Part shown: positions 26,686 through 37,463 of the stretch, piece by piece
Layout: each line of letters starts with the position of its first letter
Position numbering within the stretch: the first letter of the stretch is position 1
NCBI RefSeq assembly: GCF_022539315.1
Contig: NC_066316.1
Coordinates: 62,167,994-62,231,993, forward strand
Length of the DNA stretch: 64,000 nt
Direction of reading: 5' to 3'
Origin: Serinus canaria
Taxonomy: Eukaryota; Chordata; Aves; Passeriformes; Fringillidae
Notes under the pieces: generated by a model
The model's input: the letters and a program-made list of their open reading frames with translations, nothing else
Databases searched by the model: none
What the model was told of the DNA's origin: nothing
Position numbers and translations under genes: made by a program

Positions 26686-27195
26686 ATCACAGAATGGGCC
26701 AGGTTAGAAGGAACCACAGTAGGTCATCTGGTCCAACCCCCCTGCTCAGGCAGGGTCATCCTAGAGCACATTGCACAGGACTGTGTCCAGGCAGCTCCTG
26801 AATATCTCCAGTCGGGGAGACAGATTTTGGACACAACCTCTCTGGGCAACCTGTTCCAGGGCTGAGTAGAGGGGCAGGATCCACTCCCTCGACCTGCTGG
26901 GAATGCTCTTTTAGTGCAGACCAGGACACCTCCTTGGCCACATGGGCACACCGCTGCCACATGGACAGCTTGTTGCCATAAGACCCCCAGGTCCTTCCCT
27001 GAAGAATTGCTTTCCAGCAGATCAGACCCCAGCCTGAATTGGTGCTTGGGATTATTCACCCTAAGGTGCAGGACCCTGCATTTGTCTTTACTGAATTTCA
27101 AACAGTTATTCTCTGCTCATCTCTCTGACCTGTCATGGTCCTTCTGAAGAACTGCATAGCCCCGTGGGGGATTGGCCACTCCCCCCAGTCTTGTA
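26686..27195 (-). mobile_element. CR1 LINE, 5'-truncated and internally deleted
   Basis: The 3' end of the element is at 26686, where the plus strand reads 'tcacagaatgggccaggtta', the reverse complement of a CR1 tail. The 5' end fades out near 27195. The minus strand carries two separated stretches of CR1 ORF2: an upstream part (about 26985-27195) and a downstream part (about 26724-26866). The piece that normally joins them is missing. It is a typical dead LINE insertion. No target-site duplication was identified, as is usual for CR1. Confidence 0.88.
26724..27195 (-). pseudogene. CR1 ORF2 (reverse transcriptase C-terminal region) remnant
   Basis: In a normal CR1 this ORF encodes the endonuclease and reverse transcriptase that copy the LINE RNA at the target site. 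Here the minus strand from 27195 reads a degenerate 'LGGVA...GYAVLQKD' segment just after the position of the RT catalytic region. It continues to 'KFSKDKCRVLHL' and 'SGKDLGVL', all diagnostic of CR1 pol. The downstream end, 'WNRLPREVV' then 'DWRYSGAAWTQSC', is joined to it by a deletion of perhaps 80-90 codons. A shifted frame lies between (the 68-codon frame at 26756-26962). In-frame stops near 27110 also break it. No endonuclease or RT catalytic core remains, so it is inactive. Confidence 0.85.
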
Positions 27196-30100
27196 ATAAT
27201 AATGATTAAAACACAAACAAACCTCATAATATGAAACCTGATATGCCCTGGTGTTTCCATCTTTGTGATAAAATTACATGAAGGACAGGGGCTGGCCAGT
27301 TCATAAGATGTCAAGGGGAAATATAACAACAGTTTTAAACATGTAAAAAGGCTGCATCACTCAGGAGAATTAACTGCTCTCTCAATCCACTGTGGACAAG
27401 TAGCAAAGGGGCCTGTAAATCCTGTGAAGGAGTTTTAAGTTGCCTGGATAAATGATGATCATATTCAGATATAAATAGATACATGTGTGTATGTCCTGCT
27501 GACAAGCACACTGAAGTACTGAAGCAGATAACATGGAAATGTTATAATTGCCTCCAACAACAGAGGTTTTCAAGATCTTGCAAGTAAGATGGATGAAGAT
27601 ATGATGTTTTCCAGGGACACATTGTCTGACTTGATGAGTGTCAATCATGCCCTTTTCTATGACTTTACACATCTAAATAATTTTTTTTTTCCATCTGCAC
27701 AGTACATCTTTTCTATTTGTAGTATCTGCTATAACAGATGACAAAGGAAACAACAAAGAATAAAGACCTAGTACAAAGCACAAAGGGATGCAGATATCCC
27801 AACACATTTGCAATTCTCTATTCACTGCATCTATCAATGAGCAGAAACAGTTAATGGCATAAAACTTTAGCTTCCATTGCAAGGGAAGCCCTAGCTTTCT
27901 TTCTGGAGCAGCACAACTGCTAGGAGGCAGGCTCTGAGTTAACCTCTGTGCATAAAGAAAAGATGGGTTGGGAGAAGGGAGAGAAGGAGTAGGGGGGAAT
28001 CAACACAACAGTCATGCATAAAACTATCGAAAGCATACGGAAAAGCTAATATGGAAATTACTTCATGTCACTTGGATAATACATGATCAGGTGAGAAGCT
28101 GCTGCTTCCAAGCAAGCCCATGAATGATTAAAATCCTGGAAGCACATTCACACCAAAGCTCTTTTATGCAGATAACATGAAGCAAAAGTACATGGAGAAA
28201 AATTCTGAGTAAAACTTTTAATTCCGTCTCCAAACTGATAGCACTATTTTAAATAGGAATATAATTTTTGGTAGTTTAAGTATCACATAATCTACAGAAA
28301 ACAAAACAGCATAAAAAAACTACCATTACTTTATCACTTGGGTGTGACTAGTAATTAATAGAATCAGTAGATTCCCAGTAGATTAGCATTAAAACCTGAA
28401 GTATCTCAGGCAATGCCAAGAGCTTCTCCATGTTTGGTTTTTTTTTAAGACTGTAAAATTCCTCAATTTTTTACTTAAAGCAGTTTCTTCAGTGTACTGT
28501 CAGCAGACTCTTTCCCATGGAAAAAAAAAAAAAAAACATGCCAGAAGCTGTTCTTTTTTCTTTTAGTAGGATTTGAAACTGATTTATTAAAAAAACCAAA
28601 ACCAAACAAACAAAAAACAACAATAAACAAATCACTTTTAAATGAGTGAAAACACACTGTGCTGGAGAATTGAAAGGCAATAAACTTTAGCTCCTCTTGA
28701 AATTACCACTGCAAGCTATACACCTAAAAACTGTCTATTCTGTGAAACAAAGTACCAAAATGCTCCTTGAAACATTCTTTCTAAATAGAAGCTTATTAAG
28801 AATTTTGTCCAAAGACTTGGTGCAAACAGAATCACTACAGCTTTTACTGTACATTACAGATTTAGACTTCTCTGTTTTAATAAAGAGACCCATAGTTTAT
28901 AATGGTGATTCTCTTACAGAGGAAAGCCTATTAATCAAAATGCTGTTTTGATGGACTGTGCAAATAAATAGCAGTAAAGTTATGCTTAGGGTGGCTATGG
29001 TGCATGAAAACCTGCTCCCAGAACAGCTGGAATGAAGAATTGTTCATTTACAGTTTCTAATCACATTCAGCATCTAGAATAAAAATTTGATGTTTGTTAA
29101 TTGCTTTGAGTATATGATTTCATTTTTCAAAACCTTATAACACAATACTGACATTATTGGGACTGTTTCACACCTATAGCATTCATTCTTTGAAAATAAA
29201 ATGTTGATTGCCCCTTGCTTTGTACAGGAAAAGTCTACCTTCGAAAAAGGATACAAGAATGACTTTAAAATATGCTGCATAAGAAGTTTTCATCTTTTAT
29301 GAAAAGTAAAAAAGCAAACCCTATGGGTAAATTTTGCCATATTTCTCATGCATCAAAGCTAACAGGCAAAAAAAGCAGTGTGATTCCTCTATGTGGGAAG
29401 GGAGGATTAGTCTCTCAGGGCTCCTGCAGATCAACAACATTTAAAAGGATTTGGGGGTAAACTCAGGTCTGGATCATCAGATCTCAACAGGGATGTTGCA
29501 AGTAGAAAATCAACTCAGATGAGGTCTCAGTTGTAAATGTGAGAAAGTAATTACTTTAAGAGGTGACTAGAAAGAGCCTGAGCCCTGGTGGGAATAGCAG
29601 GGGCATCCACTTTTGTTAACCAAGCAGCCAAGTTTAACACCTTCAAAGGAAAAATTTGATTTCTATGTTCTTTAACAAATACAAATATTGTGCTTGTAAA
29701 CCAAGCTCTGTTTATTTTAATATCTGTGAACAACAGCTGTGGAGACCAGACCTGATCTCCCTCACAGGAAGTTATGCACTTGCATTTTCAGCTTTAAGGG
29801 CAGAATTGTTTTGTTTCTGCTCTCCTCGACAGAAATTACTGCAGTGAGTATTGGTCATACTTACATCATATTTATTTTTTTTTAGTGTAACTTGGATAGA
29901 TATACTTGCTTTAAATTATCTGAACAGGGCAATTTTTATACATCATAATTCCATTACTCAAGAATTTTACTCTCCTCTTATGAAAATCGTGTTTTGGCCT
30001 TTTTTTTGTTTGTTTGGGGTTTTTTTTTGGCTTTTTTTTGTTTTGCTAATACCTTCAGAAATACAGAAGTAAACTTCAAAATAACCTGATTCCTAGATTA
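27196..30100. other. Non-coding stretch, no gene recognised
   Basis: Short frames without domains. An A run at 28520-28536 and an A/C-rich tract at 28589-28625 create the low-complexity Phe/Val-rich minus-strand frames near 28475-28680. A T/G-rich tract at 29999-30044 lies immediately upstream of the LTR at 30107. Confidence 0.6.
29999..30044 (+). repeat. Low-complexity T/G tract
   Basis: Runs of T of about eight bases are interrupted by GTTTG, GGGG, GGC and G. On the minus strand it is A/C only. It is of the same kind as the tracts at 13990, 33980, 51333 and 61528. Confidence 0.85.
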
Positions 30101-30106
30101 AGTGTT
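30101..30106. repeat. Target-site duplication, left copy (agtgtt)
   Basis: This hexamer is repeated exactly at 30450-30455, immediately after the solo LTR. A 6-bp duplication is usual for class II (ERVK/beta- and alpha-type) avian retroviruses. Confidence 0.9.
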
Positions 30107-30449
30107 TGTTGGAATGTTGAAGGACACATGACAGATGATGGACTTTGGACCTGGGTAACATAAGAGATTTGATAACAAGATGCCTTGGCAAAAGCAAATG
30201 GAACTTTGAAAATTAGACCTGGATTGCAAGTAGATTAAATCCAATGGGTTTACCGGAAAAAGAAAATCCCAATCAACTCTGCAAGCAAGAGTTGTTGTTA
30301 TATGCATAAATTTGTGTCTGTGATTTTAACCTAATCATTGCAGTACACATTACTAGTCTCCCTGAAATAGTATATAAGTGTTTGTATCCCACAATTAAAT
30401 CGGATTCTGATCACTGAGTCAGTCTCCGCATCGCTCTCCATTGCCAACA
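30107..30449 (+). mobile_element. Intact solo LTR of an endogenous retrovirus, 343 bp, with 6-bp target-site duplication
   Basis: The element begins TGTTGG and ends CCAACA, a perfect terminal inverted hexamer with the TG...CA ends of retroviral LTRs. It is flanked by the identical hexamer agtgtt on both sides. This defines both boundaries from sequence alone. A TATA-like 'tatataag' lies at 30371-30378 and a polyadenylation-type ATTAAA at 30394-30399, in the usual U3-R order, followed by a short GC-richer R/U5 end. No internal retroviral sequence adjoins, so the provirus was reduced to one LTR by recombination between its two LTRs. The 6-bp duplication points to an ERVK-like (class II) family, by established convention. 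The exact family was not identified. The minus-strand frame at 30098-30307 is incidental. Confidence 0.92.
30371..30378 (+). promoter_or_regulatory. LTR TATA-like box
   Basis: The sequence tatataag lies 78 bases before the 3' end of the solo LTR and 16 bases before an ATTAAA signal. This is the standard U3 core-promoter arrangement of compact class II LTRs. Whether it still drives transcription is not known. Confidence 0.6.
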
Positions 30450-30455
30450 AGTGTT
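30450..30455. repeat. Target-site duplication, right copy (agtgtt)
   Basis: Exact copy of 30101-30106, abutting the CCAACA terminus of the solo LTR. Confidence 0.9.
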
Positions 30456-33400
30456 AATGTCTAAAAAAAATATTAAAAGATATGTGCAACTTGCAGGTCC
30501 TTCTAACCATTTAAGTAATACATAAAACTGACATTGGGGTGGATTTTTATAGGACTTTATTTTCTTCATTCCTTGTAAGCAATTTCTTTTGACATACTGG
30601 TGAATCATCACCAGTAAGGTACAGCCTTGGCTACTCCAAGATATAATGATGAAGCACAAAAAATAAGGACACTGCAAAGCTGTTAACCAGAGCCCTTTGC
30701 CTTGCCCTCCTGCTTCTAATGTCCTTAAAATATACATGTTCTTTTGTCTGTGCATTTATGACCTCTTACTTTCTACTTGTCTGTTAAGCATTGTCATTTC
30801 TCCTGTGACTTTTTCGTAAAATGAGCCAACCATTCCATATCAACTTGGACTGATTTGAAAATAACCTCAATTGCCTAAAAGGGGATGAAACTACAGCTAC
30901 AAAACTTGTCCCACCATGTCATTTTATCATCTACTACAAAGGTAGCCAGGGCTTGTCTACCTGAAAAGGTTGTATCAGAAGATTTGAATTTCAGGTTCTA
31001 TACTTACATATGTTCACATATCCTTTTGTGAGCACTTGCACTTAAACCCAAAACTAGACGTATGTAGGTATGTAACAGCTCCTAATTCCATTACTGACCT
31101 GGTTTATTAAGTCATATTCATAGTATCAGGGTTACTATTATGTCTAAAGTCCTTTTTTTTTCCTTTACAAGTACTCTCTACTTTGGATTTTGTTTTCCAG
31201 ATGTATGAATATCAACCTGCATGGAGACACAAAGCACTACAAAAGACTACAAAGATGTGGCTCTTTACAGATTTTCTTCCATCTTGCAATGCCTGTATTG
31301 CTAGAACCTTATCTGATGCCTGAACTTTTTCCCTAAATCTCCTAAAAGTCTCACTTTCTACATATCTACATATTTTTACAAAATGTTTAAAGATTTCCTT
31401 TACTAAACAAAACTTTTATGTATTTATTGTGTTTTTCACTAGATTTCCTCAGTTTCCTGCAAATATGCTGTGGACCATGGCTCTCCAGTGTCTCTTGACA
31501 GTCCACACTTGGGTAAAGCATTTTACAATTACCATCACTAAAAGGGAGAAAAGAATCAGATTCCATGTTCATAGAAGAATCTGTTTTTTCTATGTAAGCC
31601 TTTCTCCAACAGGTTAATATTTTCCATTTCCAAGAAACAAACTTGAAAAGAAAGAAACAGTTGCTGAGGATGGTTGTAAATCCATTTTTTCTTAATATAC
31701 TATGATATTATCTGAAACAGATATGAATATTATTCAAAAAAAAGCTCTTTTTTGCACTTTTAATTTCAAAATACTCTCTTTCTTGACAATTCACAGTTCA
31801 TCACACATTGAACACCACATCTAATCTTCTAGTTTAAATCTTCTAGATTAATCTCCTATTAATCATGCAACAGTGGATAGATATTGCTTAAGGATCATTC
31901 ATGACACATTTTAAGGTATCCTTTAGAGCACTAATTAAACTATAAAAAGATCAAACTAAAATAAAAACAGCAGGTACATCCATAAATCAATTTTTTAACA
32001 GTTGATCTGTTTTTCCTACAGAAATTCTTTCTGTAGCATCCACAGAAAATTGCTATTTCATTCTGAAGACAAATGATCAATATGTGGTCATATCCCCCTT
32101 CCAAAGTGGAGAAGTCTCTCCCTAAAGAAAGGACTTTTTTGGACTTGGTTCCTAAAATTTATCGCAATCTAGCAAACAAGCATGTTAAGTAATAAAATTA
32201 AGTTCCAAGTAGTCCTCCTGATGCAAGTGATTTCATGTCTAGAACACCAGGTGAGGAAACTGCAAGGTGTATGAAGCAGTAAAAGTGCCTTAGTGCTCTG
32301 TGGCCAGGCAGCTTATCTCCTCCACAGTTTGAAGAGTCTATATTCTCTTTGAAAACCTTTCTTTTACACATTTCCTTGCTGAAGTTTATCAGCCATAGCA
32401 TTCAAATATGAAACATTTGAAGAACTTGAGGGGAAAAGAAAGTCAACAAACAAAAACCCACAGCATAACATTACAGTATTGGGAGACACCAAGCTATTCC
32501 AGTTGATCACAGTTTGCCTTCTTTTGGAAAGCCTGTGACATGTATTAAAATTCTCTGCAAAGCCTTTACCATAATAATCTTGCAGAAACAAGCATTGGTT
32601 CCTCAAATTAATGCACTTCTCTCCTTTGAGAACCCTTATACAAATACTGTGCTTTTACATACGGTCTCTAGGCAGCAGTGAAGCACTTCTGCCCTATTAA
32701 GCACTATTTCTTTAAATTATCTTGAATTACAAAGAAACCCCAAACAAATCACACCAAATACTCTTTTCTTTCTGGCAATATATATCTAGTGCTAGTAATT
32801 TTACATTCCAAAAGTAGATGCATGCAAGTTTAGTCAGACTCTTGAGCAGTGGATATAAAACATGTTGTGTAAAATTTCATCAAGTGCTATAAACCCTTTA
32901 ATATCTTGGCAACCAGTCAGTTCAGAGTAACTCAAGAAAAAATTTTTGTCCTTACTTGATGGCTCATGGTCTGAAGTGAACTATAAATAGTAAGAGAATT
33001 GAATTGTTAAACACTCTGGCTTTAAAAAGGTTGGCCATATGAAACAGATTTATCTTATAGAAATATCCTGTAGCCAAATTCTTATTTCACCAGGTCCTTT
33101 TCTAAGCCTTTCCAAAAGGTAATCCATACTCCAGGAAAGTATAAATTCATGTATCTTCTGCAGGCTTCAGCAAAGTTCTTTCAGTACTTTCAGCTAAGAA
33201 TTGGGTCTTAAAATCTTTTTCCTTTGAACAAGATTTTCAGTAAGATTTACCTAATTTGGCTGAAGTTTTTTATATGAGCAAAAGAGTCCCATCAATATTT
33301 ACTTTCTAGCTTTCATTTTATGAGAACTCACACAGTATATAAAGTTTATACAAGCAAATTCAGTAAATTACACCCCCCCCCATTCGACACTCAAATTCTA

Positions 33401-33979
33401 GAACCCAGGTACTTGGATGATCCAAACATATTGCTTGAGGACATACCTTTCCACAGCAGTCTTAGTGAGCTTAATAGTCTTTTGTCAGTCTGGAGTATTC
33501 TTGCACTTTGTGTTACTGGCAGCCTTTACCCGGGGAATATCACAAATATACAATAGCAAAGAATGTTAAAATCCTCTGTGGCACATTACATACATTGCAA
33601 TTTACATATAGGAGATGGAACAGTGAAGTTGCATGTACACATCAATGTCATCAAACACTTCCAGCCCTACTAATATAAGTGTGATCCTACTGGAAAGGAT
33701 TTTGTATGGATGGGCTTTAAAGGAACTGTGCTGAAATTCAGATTGGATGAACCACACTGGGTTCCAGGAATGTTGTAGCAGCTTTATTTATAAAAACTTG
33801 CTCAGAGAAAAAGGCAGAGTGACAGTAGTGACCAATGAATTAATAAATGATAGAAGTTAAAACCTCAACCAGATTGGAGCAAAAAAAGCCAAGAATGCAG
33901 AGAAGTGGAGAACTTTTCATAAATCAGATTGTCAATAACCTATTCATGACTAACAGATGTTTTGTGCTGTAGAGGGTTG
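30456..33979. other. Non-coding stretch, no gene recognised
   Basis: AT-rich sequence with short random frames. A C homopolymer of about nine to ten bases is at 33372-33381. No repeats of known families were recognised. Confidence 0.6.
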
Positions 33980-34042
33980 TTGGTTTTGGTTTTTTGGGGG
34001 TTGTTTTTGTTTCGTTTTTTAACTTTTTTTTTATTTTTGGTT
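33980..34042 (+). repeat. Low-complexity T/G tract
   Basis: The plus strand is almost purely T and G: TTGTTGGTTTTGG-like text, a GGGGG run, then long T runs. It belongs to the recurring tract type seen elsewhere in the window. Confidence 0.85.
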
Positions 34043-37000
34043 GTAGTTCTTTTTAAATGTGGATCATTAAGAAAGCATTAAATTGAACAGTTTTGTGCAA
34101 ATTTATACTAGCTAAGTATTTGTGGCTGCCCAATATCAGGACAGAAATAACAGAAGAGCACCAGATCAGATATTCTTTCCTTAATGGTGCACTAATTCCA
34201 ACAGTTGAGGCCAGGACGAGTTAGACACATAATCTCTTAGTGAACCTGGGCTCATTTCTGAATTATTATCATGCTGACGATGGCTTGTGGCACAAAGAAC
34301 AATCCCGATCAGCATAGCTGAACACACCCATTTTTAAGAAAGATCAATCTACAATTTTTCCCAGGTTATACATCTGCCTTTCTAATTCACACTTATTCAA
34401 AAAGTACAGACTTCTCTCTATGACGTATTTGTGGGTGAGCTCAGAGCAGCTTGACAAAAACACTAGTTAAGATGCTGACTGTGTGTTAGATATTGAATAT
34501 GCAACCATAATTGGGAGCACATTGATTCATCTGCATAAAATGTCATCTAACAATTGTTTAACTTAGGGCAGCTAAAAATTGCTTTGATTTAGACAGAAAT
34601 ACAGAGAAAGATATTTTTTTCTTGGCTTTCTTTGTTTCTCATGTTATTTTTTTTTTTGCCACAAGTGTTCTGAAGCCTTTTAACCCTTTCTTTCACAACA
34701 GATTCCTCTTTTTTTCAAAAAGGAAGAAAGTTCTTTCCTAGTGTAATTTTACTATATTTGAAAGAGGCTAATGGCAATGATACAGTGCTTAAGCCATTCA
34801 TACAAAACTATTCATAGTCAGCCAGGCACGTTCCCAAGATCTGAAGCATGACTCCTTTTCTAGCTTTTCTAACACTAAGAATTTCCTCAGGCATAGTCTC
34901 AGAAGGATGACTCTACTGTTGTGAGTCATCTTCATTGTTCCAGGCTTTTAGGTGCGAAAAAATTGGCACCTTGGAGCTGATTTCCTCAGTTGTTTTCTGA
35001 GTGTGTACGCTTGTGTGGTGGTAGACAAATCAGTGTTCCTGTCTAGTTGGCTGCTCAGGTTTTTTTGATGTGCCGTCTGTGTCCTGATAAGCTGAACTCA
35101 CATGTTTTACACGTGGAAGTAGCACACAAACTCCTTAAAGGAAATGAATAACATCCAGTTTCAAGACCCTCTTAATGACACAAATGGAAACACTGTAAAC
35201 ACAAAAACAAAGTCCCTAAACAGAGCAATGTTCTGAAAAAAACCCAAACCCAAAAATACACTGACAGAAACAACACAATCACCACATCAGTGGCCAAAAG
35301 GAGTACACAGCTCGGCCATCATGTGGTACAGCCAATCCCACAGCTTTTGAAAATCGCTGTGCAGAGAGAGTAGAAGCCTTCTAAGAGAGGGAAATACAGC
35401 TAGGACAAATAAATTACTACAATGTGGCGAGAAGCCACTCCAACTTCAAGTACCAGAGCTATGCATTTTTGAGGAATCTCTACATTTAATGCAAACATAC
35501 TATATCCTGAAATGACTCACTACTGCATATTTTGACTGAAATGCATTATTTTTTTGCCATGAAAAGGTTTTTTATGGACTATAAGTTATGAACATAACAG
35601 AAGATACAGAGTTTAGATTGGATGGTATGATTTTATAGCACACAATGTTGTTACGTTCTGGCACTTCTAAAGGATTGATTTTTTTTTTTTTTCCAAGTCT
35701 CCTGTTTAGCTGGAGGGCATGCAGATATGTTTTGCTAGCAAAATGGTTAATAGATTCAACCTTTTGAGAAATGCAGTCTTTACATGCATATAATACGATG
35801 GATAGTTAACTGCATGCACATTAGTAAACAGAGGTGAAAAACAAATTAATTGGAAGGTATCGAGTTTATTGTTTGTTCTCTGTTTGATAGATGGATCTCA
35901 TTATTTTCATTGGACAGAAAAAGCCATAACAGTTTCCAGAGAAAGGAGAAGTGGCAGCTCCAGGAAACTGCTTACAGATGGACACCCAGCAGGCTAAAAA
36001 TATTACTTCTGTCCACCTCATCAATAAACTGCCTCCATGCAGAATGGCAATTATTCTTTTCCTGCTCATGTTGCCCTTTGTGAGGCATGAGAACTATTAT
36101 TGATAACAGGGTATGGATTGCAAAATATATACAGTAACTCAAACTCATTTACTGTGGTAAATCCATACTGGGTAGTAATGATGCCTTTTATGCAATTATT
36201 TAAAGTGGCAGTGTGCACTCATCAATGTCCAAAAGGATTAAGTTGATCCTGTGTTTTGCTACTGGCCTATTAATTATTAATGATACAGTTATTATTTGCC
36301 TGTGTTAGACATAGCACATTCTGAGCAGAAAGAAAACTCTGTAATATGTCTTTAATGGATTAAAATTTTGCAAGCAGCAGGATTTCCTGATCTTTCTTTC
36401 ACCCAGGGATAGATCCTAACTTTACATAACCTGGAGAAGACAAGTTCCCTCAGATAAAGGCACCAGGACTACAAATGTGCTTTTCTGGGGTGTCAGCAGT
36501 GCTGTCACCCAGCCCTGACTGCAGGGTGGAACAAGCTTCACACAATGCAAGAAGCCATGAGACCCTGGGAGCAAAAGGTGTTTGAGAAAGTGACCAGAAA
36601 TATTTTCTGTATGAATTGCTGACATGCACAAATGGTTTATATACATTTACAGTCCTCTACCTTTAAACCAAATACATTTTCTGAATGCAAAACAAACTGA
36701 GTTATTCTATATGAAGAACTATGATCAGCATTCCTTATAGGGATCCATATGGATCTGCTGACTACCAGCTGAACTTCATGTGGGAGTGGCTATGCAAAGT
36801 TTTCAATACTTAAATGTCAATTTCTATGTGGCACATGCATTTTAAACTGAGAAATACTAAAGGCATGTTGCTTAAATATACCATACCCATTCAAAGGGTA
36901 ATAATTAAGGTCCAGAGATATTGTAGGAACTGCAGTGTGCCTGAGGATAGGAGATTTCTGCCTATAAAGTAGGTTAGATGGACACTTGATCTTATTCATC

Positions 37001-37415
37001 CTAGAAGAACTTTTTCAGCAAACGAGCTATGTGACAGGAAATGTTAATTTGATCCGTAACAAAATCATTACTTCATGAGGTCCAAGGTGAACTGCCCTTC
37101 TGAAATGAAGAAAGTTAAGATAATTAGAAAAATTGGAAATTAATTCAATGCAGAGATTGGGGTAGATATAGAAGGCTGTATCCTGAAACCACTAAAGACA
37201 GTGAAAATACTGCCACTAAATGAAGTACAGTCATGTATTAGCTCACTGTTTCAGAGAGAATTCCCCTGCAGACACAGAGTTACACCTATGTTGCTAGTGT
37301 TGCTATTACTATTGACATCTAGCCCTTAGAAAGATACTTTCACCTGTGCAGTTTATAGAAATTTTCAAATATTCTGTATTTCAGAATTTTTAAAAAATGT
37401 ATGAAATTACCTGTT
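34043..37415. other. Non-coding stretch, no gene recognised
   Basis: Only short frames. Two intervals, 34400-34600 and 36180-36360, are less repetitive. They contain TAATTA-like and CATTGATTCAT-like motifs and look like candidate conserved non-coding elements. This is an impression from composition only. A T run is at 35681-35692. Confidence 0.5.
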
Positions 37416-37463
37416 TTTATTTCTGGTCTCAGCAGCCCTGTTGCTGCTGAGACCAGAAATAAA
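37416..37463. repeat. Perfect 21-bp inverted repeat with 6-nt loop (hairpin)
   Basis: The left arm, 37416-37436, is the exact reverse complement of the right arm, 37443-37463. The loop is cctgtt (37437-37442). The arms contain 'tctggtctcagcagc' and its complement. Either strand of RNA could fold into a 21-bp stem without a mismatch. This is far beyond chance for two adjacent unique sequences. It could be a template-switch (snap-back) mutation or part of a small structured RNA. The stem is shorter than usual for animal pre-microRNAs, and the next bases do not extend it cleanly (415 and 464 do not pair). Confidence 0.95.
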
